The notes beneath the pieces were generated by a model. The model made no database searches and was not told where the DNA came from. It saw nothing but the letters and a program-made list of their open reading frames with translations. The position numbers and the translations under genes are program-made. A stretch of DNA of 64,000 nucleotides, taken from assembly GCF_036226925.1 (NCBI RefSeq), contig NZ_CP109031.1, positions 2,790,001 to 2,854,000 on the forward strand, written 5' to 3'. This DNA is from Streptomyces sp. NBC_00659. GTDB taxonomy: Bacteria; Actinomycetota; Actinomycetes; Streptomycetales; Streptomycetaceae. Shown piece after piece: positions 43,004 to 53,929 of the stretch; position 1 is the first letter of the stretch, and the number at the start of each line of letters is the position of its first letter.

Positions 43004-43645
43004 TCAGCTCTGGTTGAAGAACCCGCCCTCTGCGATGCGGGCCTTGTCCTCCGCCGTGACATCGACGTTAGCAGGCGACAACAGGAACACCTTCTGCGTC
43101 ACCCGCTCGATGCTGCCGTGGAGACCGAACACCAAACCGGCGGCGAAGTCGACAAGTCGCTTGGCGTCAGTATCGTCCATCTCCGTCAGGTTCATGATCA
43201 CCGGGGTGCCCTCGCGGAAGTGTTCCCCGATGGTACGGGCCTCGTTGTAGGTCCGGGGGTGCAGCGTGGTGATCCGGTACGGCTCTCGTTCCGACACGAC
43301 CTTGGGCATGATCACCGGGGCGTTCTTCTCCAGGCTCTGACGTTCTTGTGTGATGGACGCCACGGGGGCGATGCGCGCCGGACGCCCGGACTCCGAGGCG
43401 AGCGAGGCGGAATGCGGCGCCGGGTCACGAGGCGCCGGGGGCTGTACGACTCGTACCGGTTCGTCCCTTTGGGACAAGTGCGCCTGATGTGACTGGTGCG
43501 GCGGCTCATGCCGTCGCCGGTCCCGCTCGGGCTCCGGGTCGAGCTCGGGTTCGAAGTCGTCGTCGGGGTCGAATCCTCTGCCGTCGTACCCATCGTCCTC
43601 CACGAGGCCGAGGTAGACCGCCATCTTGCGCATCGCGCCGGCCAT
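43004..43645 (-). CDS. sepF: SepF, FtsZ-membrane anchor
   Basis: 213 aa; ATG at 43645 with GGAGG 9 nt upstream. The N-terminal amphipathic helix [17 protein letters not shown] binds membrane; a disordered acidic/His-rich linker spans ~20-110; the C-terminal SepF domain includes [43 protein letters not shown] and [15 protein letters not shown]. SepF tethers FtsZ filaments to the membrane, needed because Streptomyces lack FtsA. The 129-bp gap to ylmE is A/T-rich and may carry its own promoter. Confidence 0.95.
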   Translation of the reverse strand: MAGAMRKMAVYLGLVEDDGYDGRGFDPDDDFEPELDPEPERDRRRHEPPHQSHQAHLSQRDEPVRVVQPPAPRDPAPHSASLASESGRPARIAPVASITQERQSLEKNAPVIMPKVVSEREPYRITTLHPRTYNEARTIGEHFREGTPVIMNLTEMDDTDAKRLVDFAAGLVFGLHGSIERVTQKVFLLSPANVDVTAEDKARIAEGGFFNQS

Positions 43646-43774
43646 GCTCTGAGTCCTCCGCTCTGTGGTGGATCGGCTGACGAATTGCCAAGTGCCCGCG
43701 ATCCACGAGGTCGTTATGCCCGCATTTGGCGGTAATGACCATATTTTCTGCTGTGGTCCGACTTCTTGGCGACG

Positions 43775-44494
43775 TTACCGGAGGCCGGGTCGGACTCCGA
43801 GTACCGCAGTACCGACGCGTACATGTGTCGCTCCGGCTGCCACAGCCTGTTCGAGATCCGAGCTCATCCCTGCCGAGACCATGTTCGCAGCCGGATGGGT
43901 CCGGCGCAGGACAGTCGACAAATCCATCAGCCGCTCGAACGCCTGTTGTTGACGTCCCGCGTACGCGCCGGTGAGCGGAGCGACGGTCATCAGCCCGTCG
44001 AACCGGAGTCCCGGGGACTGCGCGATGAGGTCGGCCAACTCCTCCACCCCGCCGACACCCACGCCTCCCCGCTCACCCCGGCCGCTCTCCTGCGCGTCCA
44101 GCGCGACCTGGACGAGGCATCCCACTTCGCGTTCCGCCAGCACCGCTTCCTTCGAGAGGGCCGCAACAAGGCGGGAACGGTCGACGGACTGCACGAAATC
44201 CGCGTAACCGACCACGGAACGCACCTTGTTGGTCTGCAATTGACCGACAAAATGCCACAACAGGGGCAGGTCCGAGCACTCCGCCCTCTTGGGCGCAGCG
44301 TCCTGGTCCCGGTTCTCCGCCACGTGACGCACACCGAGTTCCGACAGGATCCGCACATCACTGGCGGGATAGGTCTTGGTGACCACGATCAGGGTCACCT
44401 CTTCGCGCTCGCGCCCGGCGGCCGTGCACGCCGCCGTGATGCGCTCTTCCACTTTCGCCAGGTTCGCGGCGAGTTGCGCCTTACGGTCTGTCAT
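43775..44494 (-). CDS. ylmE: YggS/YlmE PLP homeostasis protein
   Basis: 239 aa fold-type III PLP-binding protein. The cofactor lysine is Lys40 in LIVVTKTYPASD; HFVGQLQTNK, SAGMSSDLEQAVAAGATHVRVG form the phosphate-binding end. The family handles free pyridoxal phosphate rather than having a known reaction. Follows ylmD by 6 bp and belongs to the ftsZ-ylmD-ylmE-sepF-ylmG row. Confidence 0.93.
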   Translation of the reverse strand: MTDRKAQLAANLAKVEERITAACTAAGREREEVTLIVVTKTYPASDVRILSELGVRHVAENRDQDAAPKRAECSDLPLLWHFVGQLQTNKVRSVVGYADFVQSVDRSRLVAALSKEAVLAEREVGCLVQVALDAQESGRGERGGVGVGGVEELADLIAQSPGLRFDGLMTVAPLTGAYAGRQQQAFERLMDLSTVLRRTHPAANMVSAGMSSDLEQAVAAGATHVRVGTAVLGVRPGLR

Positions 44495-44500
44495 GCCCCA

Positions 44501-45234
44501 TCAGTCCAGCCAGACATAACCCGCGAGCCGCCCGGTAGTGCGGTCCCGTCGGTACGAGAAGTGGTCCCTTGATTCGAGCGTGCACACCGGCGACTGCTCG
44601 CGGTCGCGCACTCCGAGCCGTTCGAGCTGAGCGTGCACCCCGGCGGTCACGTCGACAGCGGGAGTCCCCCACCCGGTCTCGGAGTACGCCGCGGGTTCCA
44701 CGGCGGCGACCTCGGCGCGCATCGCGTCCGGCACCTCGTAGCACCGTCCACAGACCGCGGGTCCGGTGCGGGCGACGATCCTGGCCGGGTCGGCGCCGAG
44801 TTCCACCATGGCCCGTACGGCCGCGGGAACCACGCCGGCGACCATGCCGGGCCGTCCCGCGTGCGCGGCGGCCGCCACACCGGCGACGGGGTCGGCCAGC
44901 AGGACGGGCGTGCAGTCGGCGGTGAGGACGGCGAGCGCGAGCCCTCGCCGCGCCGTGACGATCGCGTCGACGGCGGGGATCTCCGAGGCGCCCCAGGGCT
45001 CCTCGACGACCGCCACGTCCGGCCCGTGCACCTGGTTCATCCAGACGACCCGGGCCGCGTCGAGCCCGAGTGCCTTGGCGGCGAGTTCCCGGTTGGCGCG
45101 TACGGCGTCGGGGTCGTCGCCGACCGCCCCGCCGAGGTTGAGCTCCTCGTACGGAACGGCGCTCACCCCGCCCCACCTGTCGGTGAAGGCGAAGTGGGCG
45201 CCGCTCACGGTGCTCGCGGCGGAGCGCTGTCCTA

Positions 45235-45238
<4 letters not shown>
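44501..45238 (-). CDS. ylmD: YlmD/YfiH (PgeF) family purine-nucleoside phosphorylase/laccase-like protein
   Basis: 245 aa. GTG at 45238 overlaps the ftsZ stop codon as [47 protein letters not shown] with the zinc-binding His and Cys, and [13 protein letters not shown] are the CNF1/YfiH-like family motifs; HAGRPG replaces the more common HAGWRG. Members act on purine nucleosides or edit peptidoglycan precursors (PgeF). Coupling to ftsZ translation fits a wall-related role. Confidence 0.92.
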
Positions 45239-46428
<1,190 letters not shown>

Positions 46429-46522
46429 GTCGAAGGCCTCTCGCCTCGAGTTACGTGTCGTCGCCTCGCACGTTCGCGATCCGACGACTGATGCCGAATG
46501 GGACGGTCCGAACGCCGACCCG

Positions 46523-46547
46523 AACCCTAACGCTGAAGTTTAGGGTT
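46523..46547. promoter_or_regulatory. Palindrome in the ftsZ upstream region
   Basis: AACCCTAA (46523-46530) and TTAGGGTT (46540-46547) are exact complements 9 nt apart, ~95 bp upstream of the ftsZ start. The region 46429-46703 is the most A/T-rich stretch nearby and would hold the several ftsZ promoters known in Streptomyces. GACAC motifs, the core of WhiA sites, occur at 46583-46587 and 46664-46668; they are short enough to arise by chance. Confidence 0.45.
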
Positions 46548-46703
46548 ACCAGTGTGTCTGTTCCTTGGACTCTTCCGAACAGGACACTAAGTCGACAAGT
46601 GGCGCGCGTTCAACGAACACGCCGAACCTCCCGTTTTTCTTTTCACCCTATGTGATCAGGCTCGACACTGCCCAACCAGGGTGCTGGCCTGCATCGATGC
46701 GAG

Positions 46704-47489
46704 TCAACTGCCCGACGATGCGGGGGCAGTGGGGGCACTTACGTCGAAGTGCCGGGCCCCGGAATCGGCTTTCATGAGAGCAAGGAGCGTCCTGGCCTTC
46801 GCCCGGCCCTTCTCGGCGCTGCCCCACTCGACGGTCCGGCCGCCGCTCAACTCCAGCGAGACGGCGTCGTAGGAACGGACCTTGACGGTACGGGTGTCAC
46901 GGGCGACTTCGTCCGGGATGTCCCGCGCGATCCGCACCGCCTCGCGTACGAGACGGTCGGCAGGGAAGCGGCGCGCCGCGGCGCGCTTCGACACCGTCAA
47001 CTCCAGGACGGGCACACCCTTCGGAGCGGCGGAAACCGTGGCGAACCGGACGCCCCCGGCGTCCACTTCGACGAATTTCGTGCCTTTTCTGACCATCAGG
47101 ACCGGAGTCCGTTCGGTCACGCGCAGGCCGATTCCGTGCGGCCAGGACCGGAAGACCTCGACCGAGTCGATCCGGGGCAATTCCCTCAGCAGCCGCGCCT
47201 CGATCGCGTCCGTGTCGACGGAGACCAGCGGGGATCCGACCGGTACACCGGCAGCCTCCCGCACCTGCGCGACGGTCAGGACCCGCGTCCCGGAGACGGA
47301 CACGCGCTCCGTGCGCAGCCAGGCGGAACCGTAGAGGATCCACACCGCGGCGGCCCCGGCCAACACCACAACGAGCAAAAGGACGATGAGCCTACGAAGG
47401 CGGCGGAGCCGCCCAGTGAGGGGCGGCCGGGGCGGGCCGGACTCCAGCTTCTGCCGTTCACCGCGCTCGGCGGTCGTCGGTCCGGCCAC
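46704..47489 (-). CDS. ftsQ: Cell division protein FtsQ/DivIB
   Basis: 261 aa from a GTG at 47489, with GGAAGG 8 nt upstream. A short cytoplasmic head, one membrane segment (RLIVLLLVVVLAGAAAVWILYG), then the extracytoplasmic POTRA domain (RTERVSVSGTRVLTVAQVRE, PLVSVDTDAIEARLLRELP) and beta domain (FVEVDAGGVRFATV). It links FtsL and other late division proteins to the septum. The start is inferred; an upstream ATG at 47576 would overlap murG. Confidence 0.94.
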   Translation of the reverse strand: MAGPTTAERGERQKLESGPPRPPLTGRLRRLRRLIVLLLVVVLAGAAAVWILYGSAWLRTERVSVSGTRVLTVAQVREAAGVPVGSPLVSVDTDAIEARLLRELPRIDSVEVFRSWPHGIGLRVTERTPVLMVRKGTKFVEVDAGGVRFATVSAAPKGVPVLELTVSKRAAARRFPADRLVREAVRIARDIPDEVARDTRTVKVRSYDAVSLELSGGRTVEWGSAEKGRAKARTLLALMKADSGARHFDVSAPTAPASSGS

Positions 47490-47514
47490 GCTCCCTGCCT
47501 TCCCTCGTGCGGTC

Positions 47515-48606
47515 CTAGCGGTGGCGCGAGGCGATCGCCTCGTACACCATGCCGACGAGCAGGTCGTCGGCGTCACGGCGGCCGAACTCGCTGGCGGCGA
47601 CGGACATCTCGTACAGCCTGTGCGGGTCCGCGAGCACGGGCAGCACGTTCTGCTGCACCCACTGCGGGGTCAGCTCCGCGTCGTCGACCAGCAGTCCGCC
47701 GCCCGCCTTGACCACCGGCTGGGCGTTCAGCCGCTGTTCGCCGTTGCCGATGGGCAGCGGGACGTAGGCGGCGGGCAGTCCGACGGCGGAGAGCTCGGCA
47801 ACGGTCATCGCGCCCGAGCGGCAGAGCATCATGTCGGCCGCGGCGTACGCGAGATCCATCCGGTCCACATACGATACCGGGATGTACGGGGGCATTCCCG
47901 GCATCTGCTGCACCTGCGGCAGTTCATTCTTCGGACCCACCACGTGCAGGATCTGGATCCCGGCCTGCTGGAGGTACGGAGCCGCCTGCTGGACCACCTC
48001 GTTGAGGCGACGGGCGCCCTGCGAGCCGCCCGACACGAGCAGCGTCGGCAGGTTCGGGTCGAGCCCGAACGCGGCGCGCGCCTCGGGCCGTACGGCGGCC
48101 CGGTCGAGGGTGGCGATGGAGCGGCGCAGCGGGATGCCGATGTAGCGGGCCCCGCGGAGCTTGCTGTCGGGCGTGGAGACGGCCACCTGGGCCGCGTACC
48201 GCGATCCGATCTTGTTGGCGAGGCCGGGGCGGGCGTTGGCCTCGTGGACGATGATCGGCACGCCGAGGCGCTTGGCCGCCAGGTAGCCGGGCAGCGCCAC
48301 ATAGCCGCCGAAGCCGACGACCGCGTCCGCCTTGGTCCGCTCCATGATCTGCTCGACGGCCTTGATCGTGCCGCGCAACCGTCCCGGGACGGTGATCAGT
48401 TCGGGGGTGGGCTTGCGCGGCAGCGGTACGGCCGGGATCAGCGCGAGTTCGTAGCCGCGCTCGGGTACGAGCCGGGTCTCCAGTCCGCGTTCCGTGCCCA
48501 GGGCCGTGATTCCCACGGTCGGGTCCTGCCTGCGCAGGGCATCCGCGAGGGCGAGCGCGGGCTCGATGTGGCCGGCGGTCCCCCCGCCGGCGAGTACGAC
48601 ATGCAC
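47515..48606 (-). CDS. murG: MurG, lipid II-forming GlcNAc transferase
   Basis: 363 aa from a GTG at 48606. MHVVLAGGGTAGHIEPALALA, VVGFGGYVALPGYLAAK, IVHEANARPGLANK and LLVSGGSQGARRLN, CRSGAMTVAELSAVGLPAAYVPLP are the family motifs of this GT-B glycosyltransferase. It adds GlcNAc to lipid I on the inner face of the membrane. Starts 6 nt after ftsW. Confidence 0.97.
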   Translation of the reverse strand: MHVVLAGGGTAGHIEPALALADALRRQDPTVGITALGTERGLETRLVPERGYELALIPAVPLPRKPTPELITVPGRLRGTIKAVEQIMERTKADAVVGFGGYVALPGYLAAKRLGVPIIVHEANARPGLANKIGSRYAAQVAVSTPDSKLRGARYIGIPLRRSIATLDRAAVRPEARAAFGLDPNLPTLLVSGGSQGARRLNEVVQQAAPYLQQAGIQILHVVGPKNELPQVQQMPGMPPYIPVSYVDRMDLAYAAADMMLCRSGAMTVAELSAVGLPAAYVPLPIGNGEQRLNAQPVVKAGGGLLVDDAELTPQWVQQNVLPVLADPHRLYEMSVAASEFGRRDADDLLVGMVYEAIASRHR

Positions 48607-48612
48607 CGAAAT

Positions 48613-49971
48613 TCACCGCTCTCCGGACGAACGCGCCGCAGAGGCACGCCGTCGCATCGTGTTCCATCTCCGGGGCCCCGCGGCCCTTGCGGACTCTCTC
48701 ACCGCATCCCGCTTTCTGCCAAAGCGGGGTTGCCGCATCGCGAGAGCCGCCCGCGCAGCGGGGTCCTCACGCGCGAAGGCGATCAGCAACCCGATGGCGA
48801 ACATGGTCGGCAGCAGGGCGGAACCCCCGTAGGAGAACAGCGGGAGCGGGACACCGGCGATCGGCAGCAGACCGAGCACCGCACCGATGTTGATCACGGC
48901 CTGCGCCGTGATCCAGGTGGTCACGCCTCCCGCGGCATACCTCACGAAGGGGTCCTCCGTGCGTCCGGCCACGCGGATACCCGCATAGCCTAGAGCCGCG
49001 AACAGGGCGAGCACCGACAGCGTCCCCGCGAGGCCCAGTTCCTCCCCGGTGATGGCGAAAATGAAGTCGGTGTGCGCTTCGGGCAGTTGGCCCCATTTCT
49101 CCACACTGGCCCCGAGGCCGGAGCCGAAGAGTCCGCCGGAGGCGAGTGCGTAGATGCCGTGCACGGCCTGCCAGCAGGTGTCGTGCGGCCCCGGCTCGGT
49201 CGCGCCGATGCAGGCCAGCCTGGACATGCGGTTGGGGCTCGTCCTGATGAGGAGGAAGCCGATCGCCAGGGCGACGGAGAGCACGCCCACGAACAGCCGG
49301 GTGGGCGCCCCGGCCAGCCACAGCAGCCCGAACAGGATGGCCGTGAGGATGATCGCCGTGCCCATGTCGCCGCCCAGCATGATCAGGCCGAGCAGCATGA
49401 AGGCGGCGGGCACGAGCGGAACCAGCATGTGCTTCCACTGGGTCAGCAGCCGCTTGTCCTGTTTGCGGGCGAGCAGATCGGCTCCCCAGAGCACGAGCGC
49501 GAGCTTGCCGAACTCGCTGGGCTGGATCTGGAACGAGCCGCCCAGCGAGATCCAGTTCTGGTTGCCGTTGACCGAGAGACCTATCCCGGGCACCTGCACC
49601 AGAACCATCATGAAGACGGCGCCCGCCAGGATCGGGTAGGCCAGCGCCCGGTGCAGTTTCACCGGCATCCGGGAGGCGGCGAACAGCAGCACACCGCCGA
49701 TCAGGGCGGCCAGGAACTGCTTGCGGAAGAAGTACGAACCGGGCAGCGAGAGCTGGAGCGCCGTGATCTGCGAGGCCGAGTAGACCATCACGAGCCCCAG
49801 CACGGTGATCAGCAGGCTGCCGCCCAGGATCAGGTAGTACGCCGTCAGCGGCCGGTCCCAGGCCTTGCGGGCGCGCAGGTAGAGACGGCGTACGGGGTTG
49901 TCGCGCGGCACCCCGGCGGGTGGACGGCCGGCCCGCCGCACGGGAGGGCGGCCGGTGCGGCTAGTCGGCAT
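48613..49971 (-). CDS. ftsW: FtsW, SEDS-family septal peptidoglycan polymerase
   Basis: 452 aa with ten expected membrane segments. ILGGSLLITVLGLVMVYSAS, NGNQNWISLGGSFQIQPSEFGKLAL, GDMGTAIIL and PLPLFSYGGSALLPTMFAIG are SEDS motifs. The loop with EKWGQLPEAHTDFIFAITGEE follows the family. N- and C-termini are Arg-rich. It polymerises lipid II at the septum together with FtsI. 68 bp after murD. Confidence 0.96.
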   Translation of the reverse strand: MPTSRTGRPPVRRAGRPPAGVPRDNPVRRLYLRARKAWDRPLTAYYLILGGSLLITVLGLVMVYSASQITALQLSLPGSYFFRKQFLAALIGGVLLFAASRMPVKLHRALAYPILAGAVFMMVLVQVPGIGLSVNGNQNWISLGGSFQIQPSEFGKLALVLWGADLLARKQDKRLLTQWKHMLVPLVPAAFMLLGLIMLGGDMGTAIILTAILFGLLWLAGAPTRLFVGVLSVALAIGFLLIRTSPNRMSRLACIGATEPGPHDTCWQAVHGIYALASGGLFGSGLGASVEKWGQLPEAHTDFIFAITGEELGLAGTLSVLALFAALGYAGIRVAGRTEDPFVRYAAGGVTTWITAQAVINIGAVLGLLPIAGVPLPLFSYGGSALLPTMFAIGLLIAFAREDPAARAALAMRQPRFGRKRDAVRESARAAGPRRWNTMRRRASAARSSGER

Positions 49972-50039
49972 CGGAGTCTTCGGTCCACAGCGATGTCACG
50001 CGTGCGTCCCTCCCTGGTTCGCCCGGCCAGGCAACCGGG

Positions 50040-51452
50040 TCAGGCGCCGAGTTCGCGGACCGCCTCCGCGAACGCGTCACCGCGCTTGTTGTAGTTGGCG
50101 AACATGTCCATCGAAGCGCAGGCCGGGGCCAGCAGCACGGTGTCCCCCGGCTCGGCGAGCCTCCTGGCCTCCTGGACAGCCGCGAGCATCGCCCCAGTGT
50201 CGGTCCGGTCGAGGTCGACGACCGGTACCTCGGGGGCGTGTCGCGCCAGGGCTTCACGGATCAGCGCGCGGTCCGCGCCGATCAGGACGACGCCCCGCAG
50301 CCGCTTCGCCGACCGGGCGACGAGCTCGTCGAAGGCCGCGCCCTTGGCGAGCCCTCCGGCGATCCACACGATCGACTCGTAGGCCGCCAAGGAGGCTTCC
50401 GCGGCATGCGTGTTGGTGGCCTTGGAGTCGTCGACGTAGGCGACCTCGTCCACGTCGGCCACGTGCGCGATGCGGTGCGCGTCCGGGGTGAAGTCCCGCA
50501 GCCCGTCCCGTACGGCCCGGGGAGGCACCCCGAAGGCGCGCGCGAGGGCCGCCGCGGCAAGGGCGTTGGCGATGTTGTGCGGGGCGGGCGGAGTGACGTC
50601 GGAGACCTCCGCCAGCTCCTGGGCGTTCTTCTGCCGGTTCTCGACGAAGGCGCGGTCGACCAGGATGCCGTCCACGACGCCGAGTTGGGAGGGCCCCGGG
50701 GCGCCGAGGGTGAAGCCGACGGCGCGGCAGCCCTCCTCGACGTCCGCGGCGCGCACCAGGTCCTCGGTGGCCTTGTCGGCCACGTTGTAGACGCACGCGA
50801 CCCGATTGCCCTCGTAGATACGGCCCTTGTCGGCGGCGTACGCCTCCATGGAGCCGTGCCAGTCGAGATGGTCGGGCGCGAGGTTCAGCACGGCCCCGGA
50901 GTGGGCGCGCAGCGAGGGCGCCCAGTGGAGCTGGTAGCTGGAGAGTTCGACCGCGAGGACGTCGTACTTCTCCTCGCCGAGGACGGCGTCGAGGAGGGAG
51001 ACCCCGATGTTTCCGACCGCCGCCGTGCGCAGGCCCGCCGCCTTCAGGATGGAGGCGAGCATCTGGACGGTCGTGGTCTTGCCGTTGGTGCCGGTGACCG
51101 CGAGCCAGGGGGCCGGCTCCCTGCCGTCCAGCTCCCGCAGCCGCCAGGCGAGTTCGACGTCGCCCCAGACCGGGACGCCCGCCTCGGCGGCCGCGGCGAA
51201 CAGCGGCTTGTCCGGCTGCCAGCCGGGCGCGGTCACGATGAGCTCGGTGCCCTCGGGCAGGGTCGCGCCGTCACCGAGGCGCACGGTGACGCCGAGCGCC
51301 TCCAGCTCCACGGCCTGCGCACGGGCCCGGTCGTCGTCGCCGTCGTTGACGACCGTGACGAGCGCTCCGAGGCCGTGCAGGACCTTGGCCGCCGGGATTC
51401 CCGAGACGCCGAGGCCGGCGACGGTGACGCGCTTCCCCTGCCAGTTGGTCAC
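50040..51452 (-). CDS. murD: MurD, UDP-MurNAc-L-Ala:D-Glu ligase
   Basis: 470 aa if the GTG at 51452 is used: it overlaps the mraY stop as GTGA like other junctions here. An ATG at 51467 (adds MGSQE) is an alternative but has AGG directly against it. Motifs: VTVAGLGVSGIPAA Rossmann-like start, ATP loop VTGTNGKTTTVQM, LSSYQLHW, NLAPDHLDWHGSM, and VDDSKATNTHAA. Cytoplasmic; adds D-Glu to the peptidoglycan precursor. Confidence 0.94.
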   Translation of the reverse strand: MTNWQGKRVTVAGLGVSGIPAAKVLHGLGALVTVVNDGDDDRARAQAVELEALGVTVRLGDGATLPEGTELIVTAPGWQPDKPLFAAAAEAGVPVWGDVELAWRLRELDGREPAPWLAVTGTNGKTTTVQMLASILKAAGLRTAAVGNIGVSLLDAVLGEEKYDVLAVELSSYQLHWAPSLRAHSGAVLNLAPDHLDWHGSMEAYAADKGRIYEGNRVACVYNVADKATEDLVRAADVEEGCRAVGFTLGAPGPSQLGVVDGILVDRAFVENRQKNAQELAEVSDVTPPAPHNIANALAAAALARAFGVPPRAVRDGLRDFTPDAHRIAHVADVDEVAYVDDSKATNTHAAEASLAAYESIVWIAGGLAKGAAFDELVARSAKRLRGVVLIGADRALIREALARHAPEVPVVDLDRTDTGAMLAAVQEARRLAEPGDTVLLAPACASMDMFANYNKRGDAFAEAVRELGA

Positions 51453-52522
51453 TTCTTGGCTGCCCATCCTGCGTAGAAGAGGCCGAGTCCGACGATCACG
51501 CAGATACCCTGGATGATCCAGAATCGGACCACCACAAGGACTTCGGACCAGCCCTTGAGTTCGAAGTGGTGCTGAAGCGGGGCCATGCGGAAGACACGCT
51601 TCCCGGTCAGCTTGAAGGAGCCGACCTGGATGACCACCGACATGGTGATGAGGACGAACAGGCCGCCCATGATGGCCACCAGCAACTCGGTGCGGGAGAG
51701 GATGGCCAGGCCGGTGAGGACACCGCCGAGGGCGAGCGAACCCGTGTCGCCCATGAAGATCTTGGCGGGCGACGTGTTCCACCACAGGAAGCCCAGGCAG
51801 GCACCCATCAGGGCGGAGGCCACCACGGCCAGGTCGAGCGGATCGCGCACCTCGTAGCAGGCACCCGGGTTGGTCAGGGTGATCGCGTTGGCGCAGGACT
51901 CCTGGAACTGCCAGACGCCGATGAACGTGTAGGCGCCGAAGACGAGGACGGAGGCGCCGGTGGCGAGACCGTCGAGGCCGTCGGTGAGGTTCACGCCGTT
52001 CGACATCGCGAGGATCATGAAGAGCGCCCAGAGCACGAACAGCACCGGGCCGATCTTCCAGCCGAAGTCGGTGATGAACGACAGCCTGGTGGAGGCCGGG
52101 GTGTTGTTCCGGTTGTCGGGGAACATCAGGGCCAGCACCGCGAAGGAGATGCCGACGATCAGCTGTCCTGCCATCTTCGCCTTGGCCCGCAGACCGAGCG
52201 AACGACGCTTGACGATCTTGATGTAGTCGTCCAGGAAGCCGACCATGCCCATGCCGAACATCAGGCCGAGGACCAGCAGACCCGAGTAGGTCGGCGGGTA
52301 GCCGGTGATGAGCTTGCTCAGGAAGTAGGCGGCGATCGTCGCCAGGATGAAGGCGATACCACCCATGGTCGGCGTACCGCGCTTGCTGGCGTGCTCGCGC
52401 GGGCCGTCGTCGCGGATGTACTGGCCGTAGCCCTTCTTGGCCAGCAGCTTGATCAGCAGCGGAGTGCCGGCCAGGGTCAGGAACAGACCGAGGACTCCCG
52501 CGAACAGGATCTGCTTCATCAT
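51449..52522 (-). CDS. mraY: MraY, phospho-MurNAc-pentapeptide translocase
   Basis: 357 aa, about ten membrane segments. GTPTMGGIAFILA, FLDDYIKIVKRRSLGL, SNGVNLTDGLDGLA and GDTGSLALGGVLTGLA, APLQHHFELKGW carry the Mg2+-binding aspartates and the HHH-like loop. Transfers the MurNAc-pentapeptide to undecaprenyl phosphate (lipid I). Its ATG overlaps the murF stop as ATGA. Confidence 0.97.
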   Translation of the reverse strand: MMKQILFAGVLGLFLTLAGTPLLIKLLAKKGYGQYIRDDGPREHASKRGTPTMGGIAFILATIAAYFLSKLITGYPPTYSGLLVLGLMFGMGMVGFLDDYIKIVKRRSLGLRAKAKMAGQLIVGISFAVLALMFPDNRNNTPASTRLSFITDFGWKIGPVLFVLWALFMILAMSNGVNLTDGLDGLATGASVLVFGAYTFIGVWQFQESCANAITLTNPGACYEVRDPLDLAVVASALMGACLGFLWWNTSPAKIFMGDTGSLALGGVLTGLAILSRTELLVAIMGGLFVLITMSVVIQVGSFKLTGKRVFRMAPLQHHFELKGWSEVLVVVRFWIIQGICVIVGLGLFYAGWAAKK

Positions 52523-53925
52523 CGGGCGGAAACCTCACCCTCGGTACCGTCGGCGAGCAGCGCGAGCGCCACCCGTTCCAGCCCGACGGACCTGGACGCC
52601 TTCACGAGCACGACGTCCCCTGGGCGCAGCTCGCTGCGCAACAGGTCGACAGCCGCCTGTGCGTCGGACACGTGCACCGACTCCTCACCCCACGAACCCT
52701 CGTTATATGCGCCCAGTTGCAGCCAGGACGCTTCCCTGCCCCCGACCGCGACGAGCTTGCCGACATTGAGCCGGACGGCAAGCCGTCCGACCGCGTCGTG
52801 CTCGGCGAGCGCCTCGTCCCCGAGCTCGGCCATCTGACCGAGCACCGCCCACGTACGACGTCCCTTGCCCATCGCCGCGAGCGCGCGCAGGGCGGCTCGC
52901 ATGGACTCGGGATTCGCGTTGTAGGCGTCGTTGACGACCGTCACGCCGTCCGGACGCTCGGTGACCTCCATCCGCCAGCGGGAGAGGGAGCCCGCCTCGG
53001 AGAGCGCGCGGGCGATCTCGTCTGCGGACATGCCCAGCTCATGGGCGACGGCGGCCGCGGCGAGCGCGTTCGACACGTGGTGCTCACCGTACAGGCGCAT
53101 GGTCACATCACTGCACCCGGAGGGTGTGCGAAGACTGAAGGAAGGCTGTCCGCTCTCCGTGAGCCGGACGTTCTCGGCCCGTACGTCCGCTTCGTCGGAC
53201 TCTCCGAAGAGGATCACGCGCGCCTTCGTGCGCGACGCCATGGCGCGGACGAGGGGATCGTCGGCGTTCAGGATCGCGGCGCCGTCCTCGGGGAGGCTCT
53301 CGACGAGCTCGCCCTTTGCTTGCGCGATCTGTTCGCGGCCGCCGAACTCGCCGATGTGGGCGGTGCCGACGTTGAGGACGAGACCGATCCTCGGCGGGGT
53401 GAGCTCCGTCAGATAACGGATGTGGCCGATGCCGCGGGCGCCCATCTCCAGCACGAGGAACTTCGTCTCCTCGGTGGCGCTGAGCGCGGTGAGCGGCAGT
53501 CCGATCTCGTTGTTGAGGGAACCGGGGGTGAAGACGGTCGGCGCCTTGCTCCGCAGCACCTGGGCGATCAGGTCCTTGGTGCTGGTCTTGCCCGCGGAGC
53601 CGGTGAGGGCCACGAGGGTCGCGCCGAGGCGTTCCACGACATGGCGGGCGAGGGCGCCGAGAGCCGTCTGCACGTCGTCGACGACGATGGCGGGCACGCC
53701 GACGGGGCGGGACGCCAGGACGGCGGCCGCGCCGGCCGCGATCACCGCCCCGGCGTAGTCGTGCCCGTCCACGCGTTCGCCGACGAAGGCGACGAAGAGG
53801 CTGCCGGACTCCACTTCACGGGAGTCTCTGACGACCGGTCCGGTGACCTGTAGCGCCGGATCCGGTATGTCGTACGTCTGCCCGCCGACGACTGCTGCGA
53901 TCTCGGCGAGAGAAAGGGCGATCAC
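52519..53925 (-). CDS. murF: MurF, D-Ala-D-Ala adding ligase
   Basis: 468 aa from a GTG at 53925. VTGSAGKTSTKDLIAQ-like ATP loop (reads LTGSAGKTSTKD), LVLEMGARGIGHI, LNVGTAHIGEFGG, VVNDAYNANPESMRAAL and AVLGQMAELG are MurF motifs. Adds D-Ala-D-Ala to UDP-MurNAc-tripeptide. It follows murE with a 4-nt gap. Confidence 0.96.
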   Translation of the reverse strand: MIALSLAEIAAVVGGQTYDIPDPALQVTGPVVRDSREVESGSLFVAFVGERVDGHDYAGAVIAAGAAAVLASRPVGVPAIVVDDVQTALGALARHVVERLGATLVALTGSAGKTSTKDLIAQVLRSKAPTVFTPGSLNNEIGLPLTALSATEETKFLVLEMGARGIGHIRYLTELTPPRIGLVLNVGTAHIGEFGGREQIAQAKGELVESLPEDGAAILNADDPLVRAMASRTKARVILFGESDEADVRAENVRLTESGQPSFSLRTPSGCSDVTMRLYGEHHVSNALAAAAVAHELGMSADEIARALSEAGSLSRWRMEVTERPDGVTVVNDAYNANPESMRAALRALAAMGKGRRTWAVLGQMAELGDEALAEHDAVGRLAVRLNVGKLVAVGGREASWLQLGAYNEGSWGEESVHVSDAQAAVDLLRSELRPGDVVLVKASRSVGLERVALALLADGTEGEVSAR

Positions 53926-53929
53926 AAGT

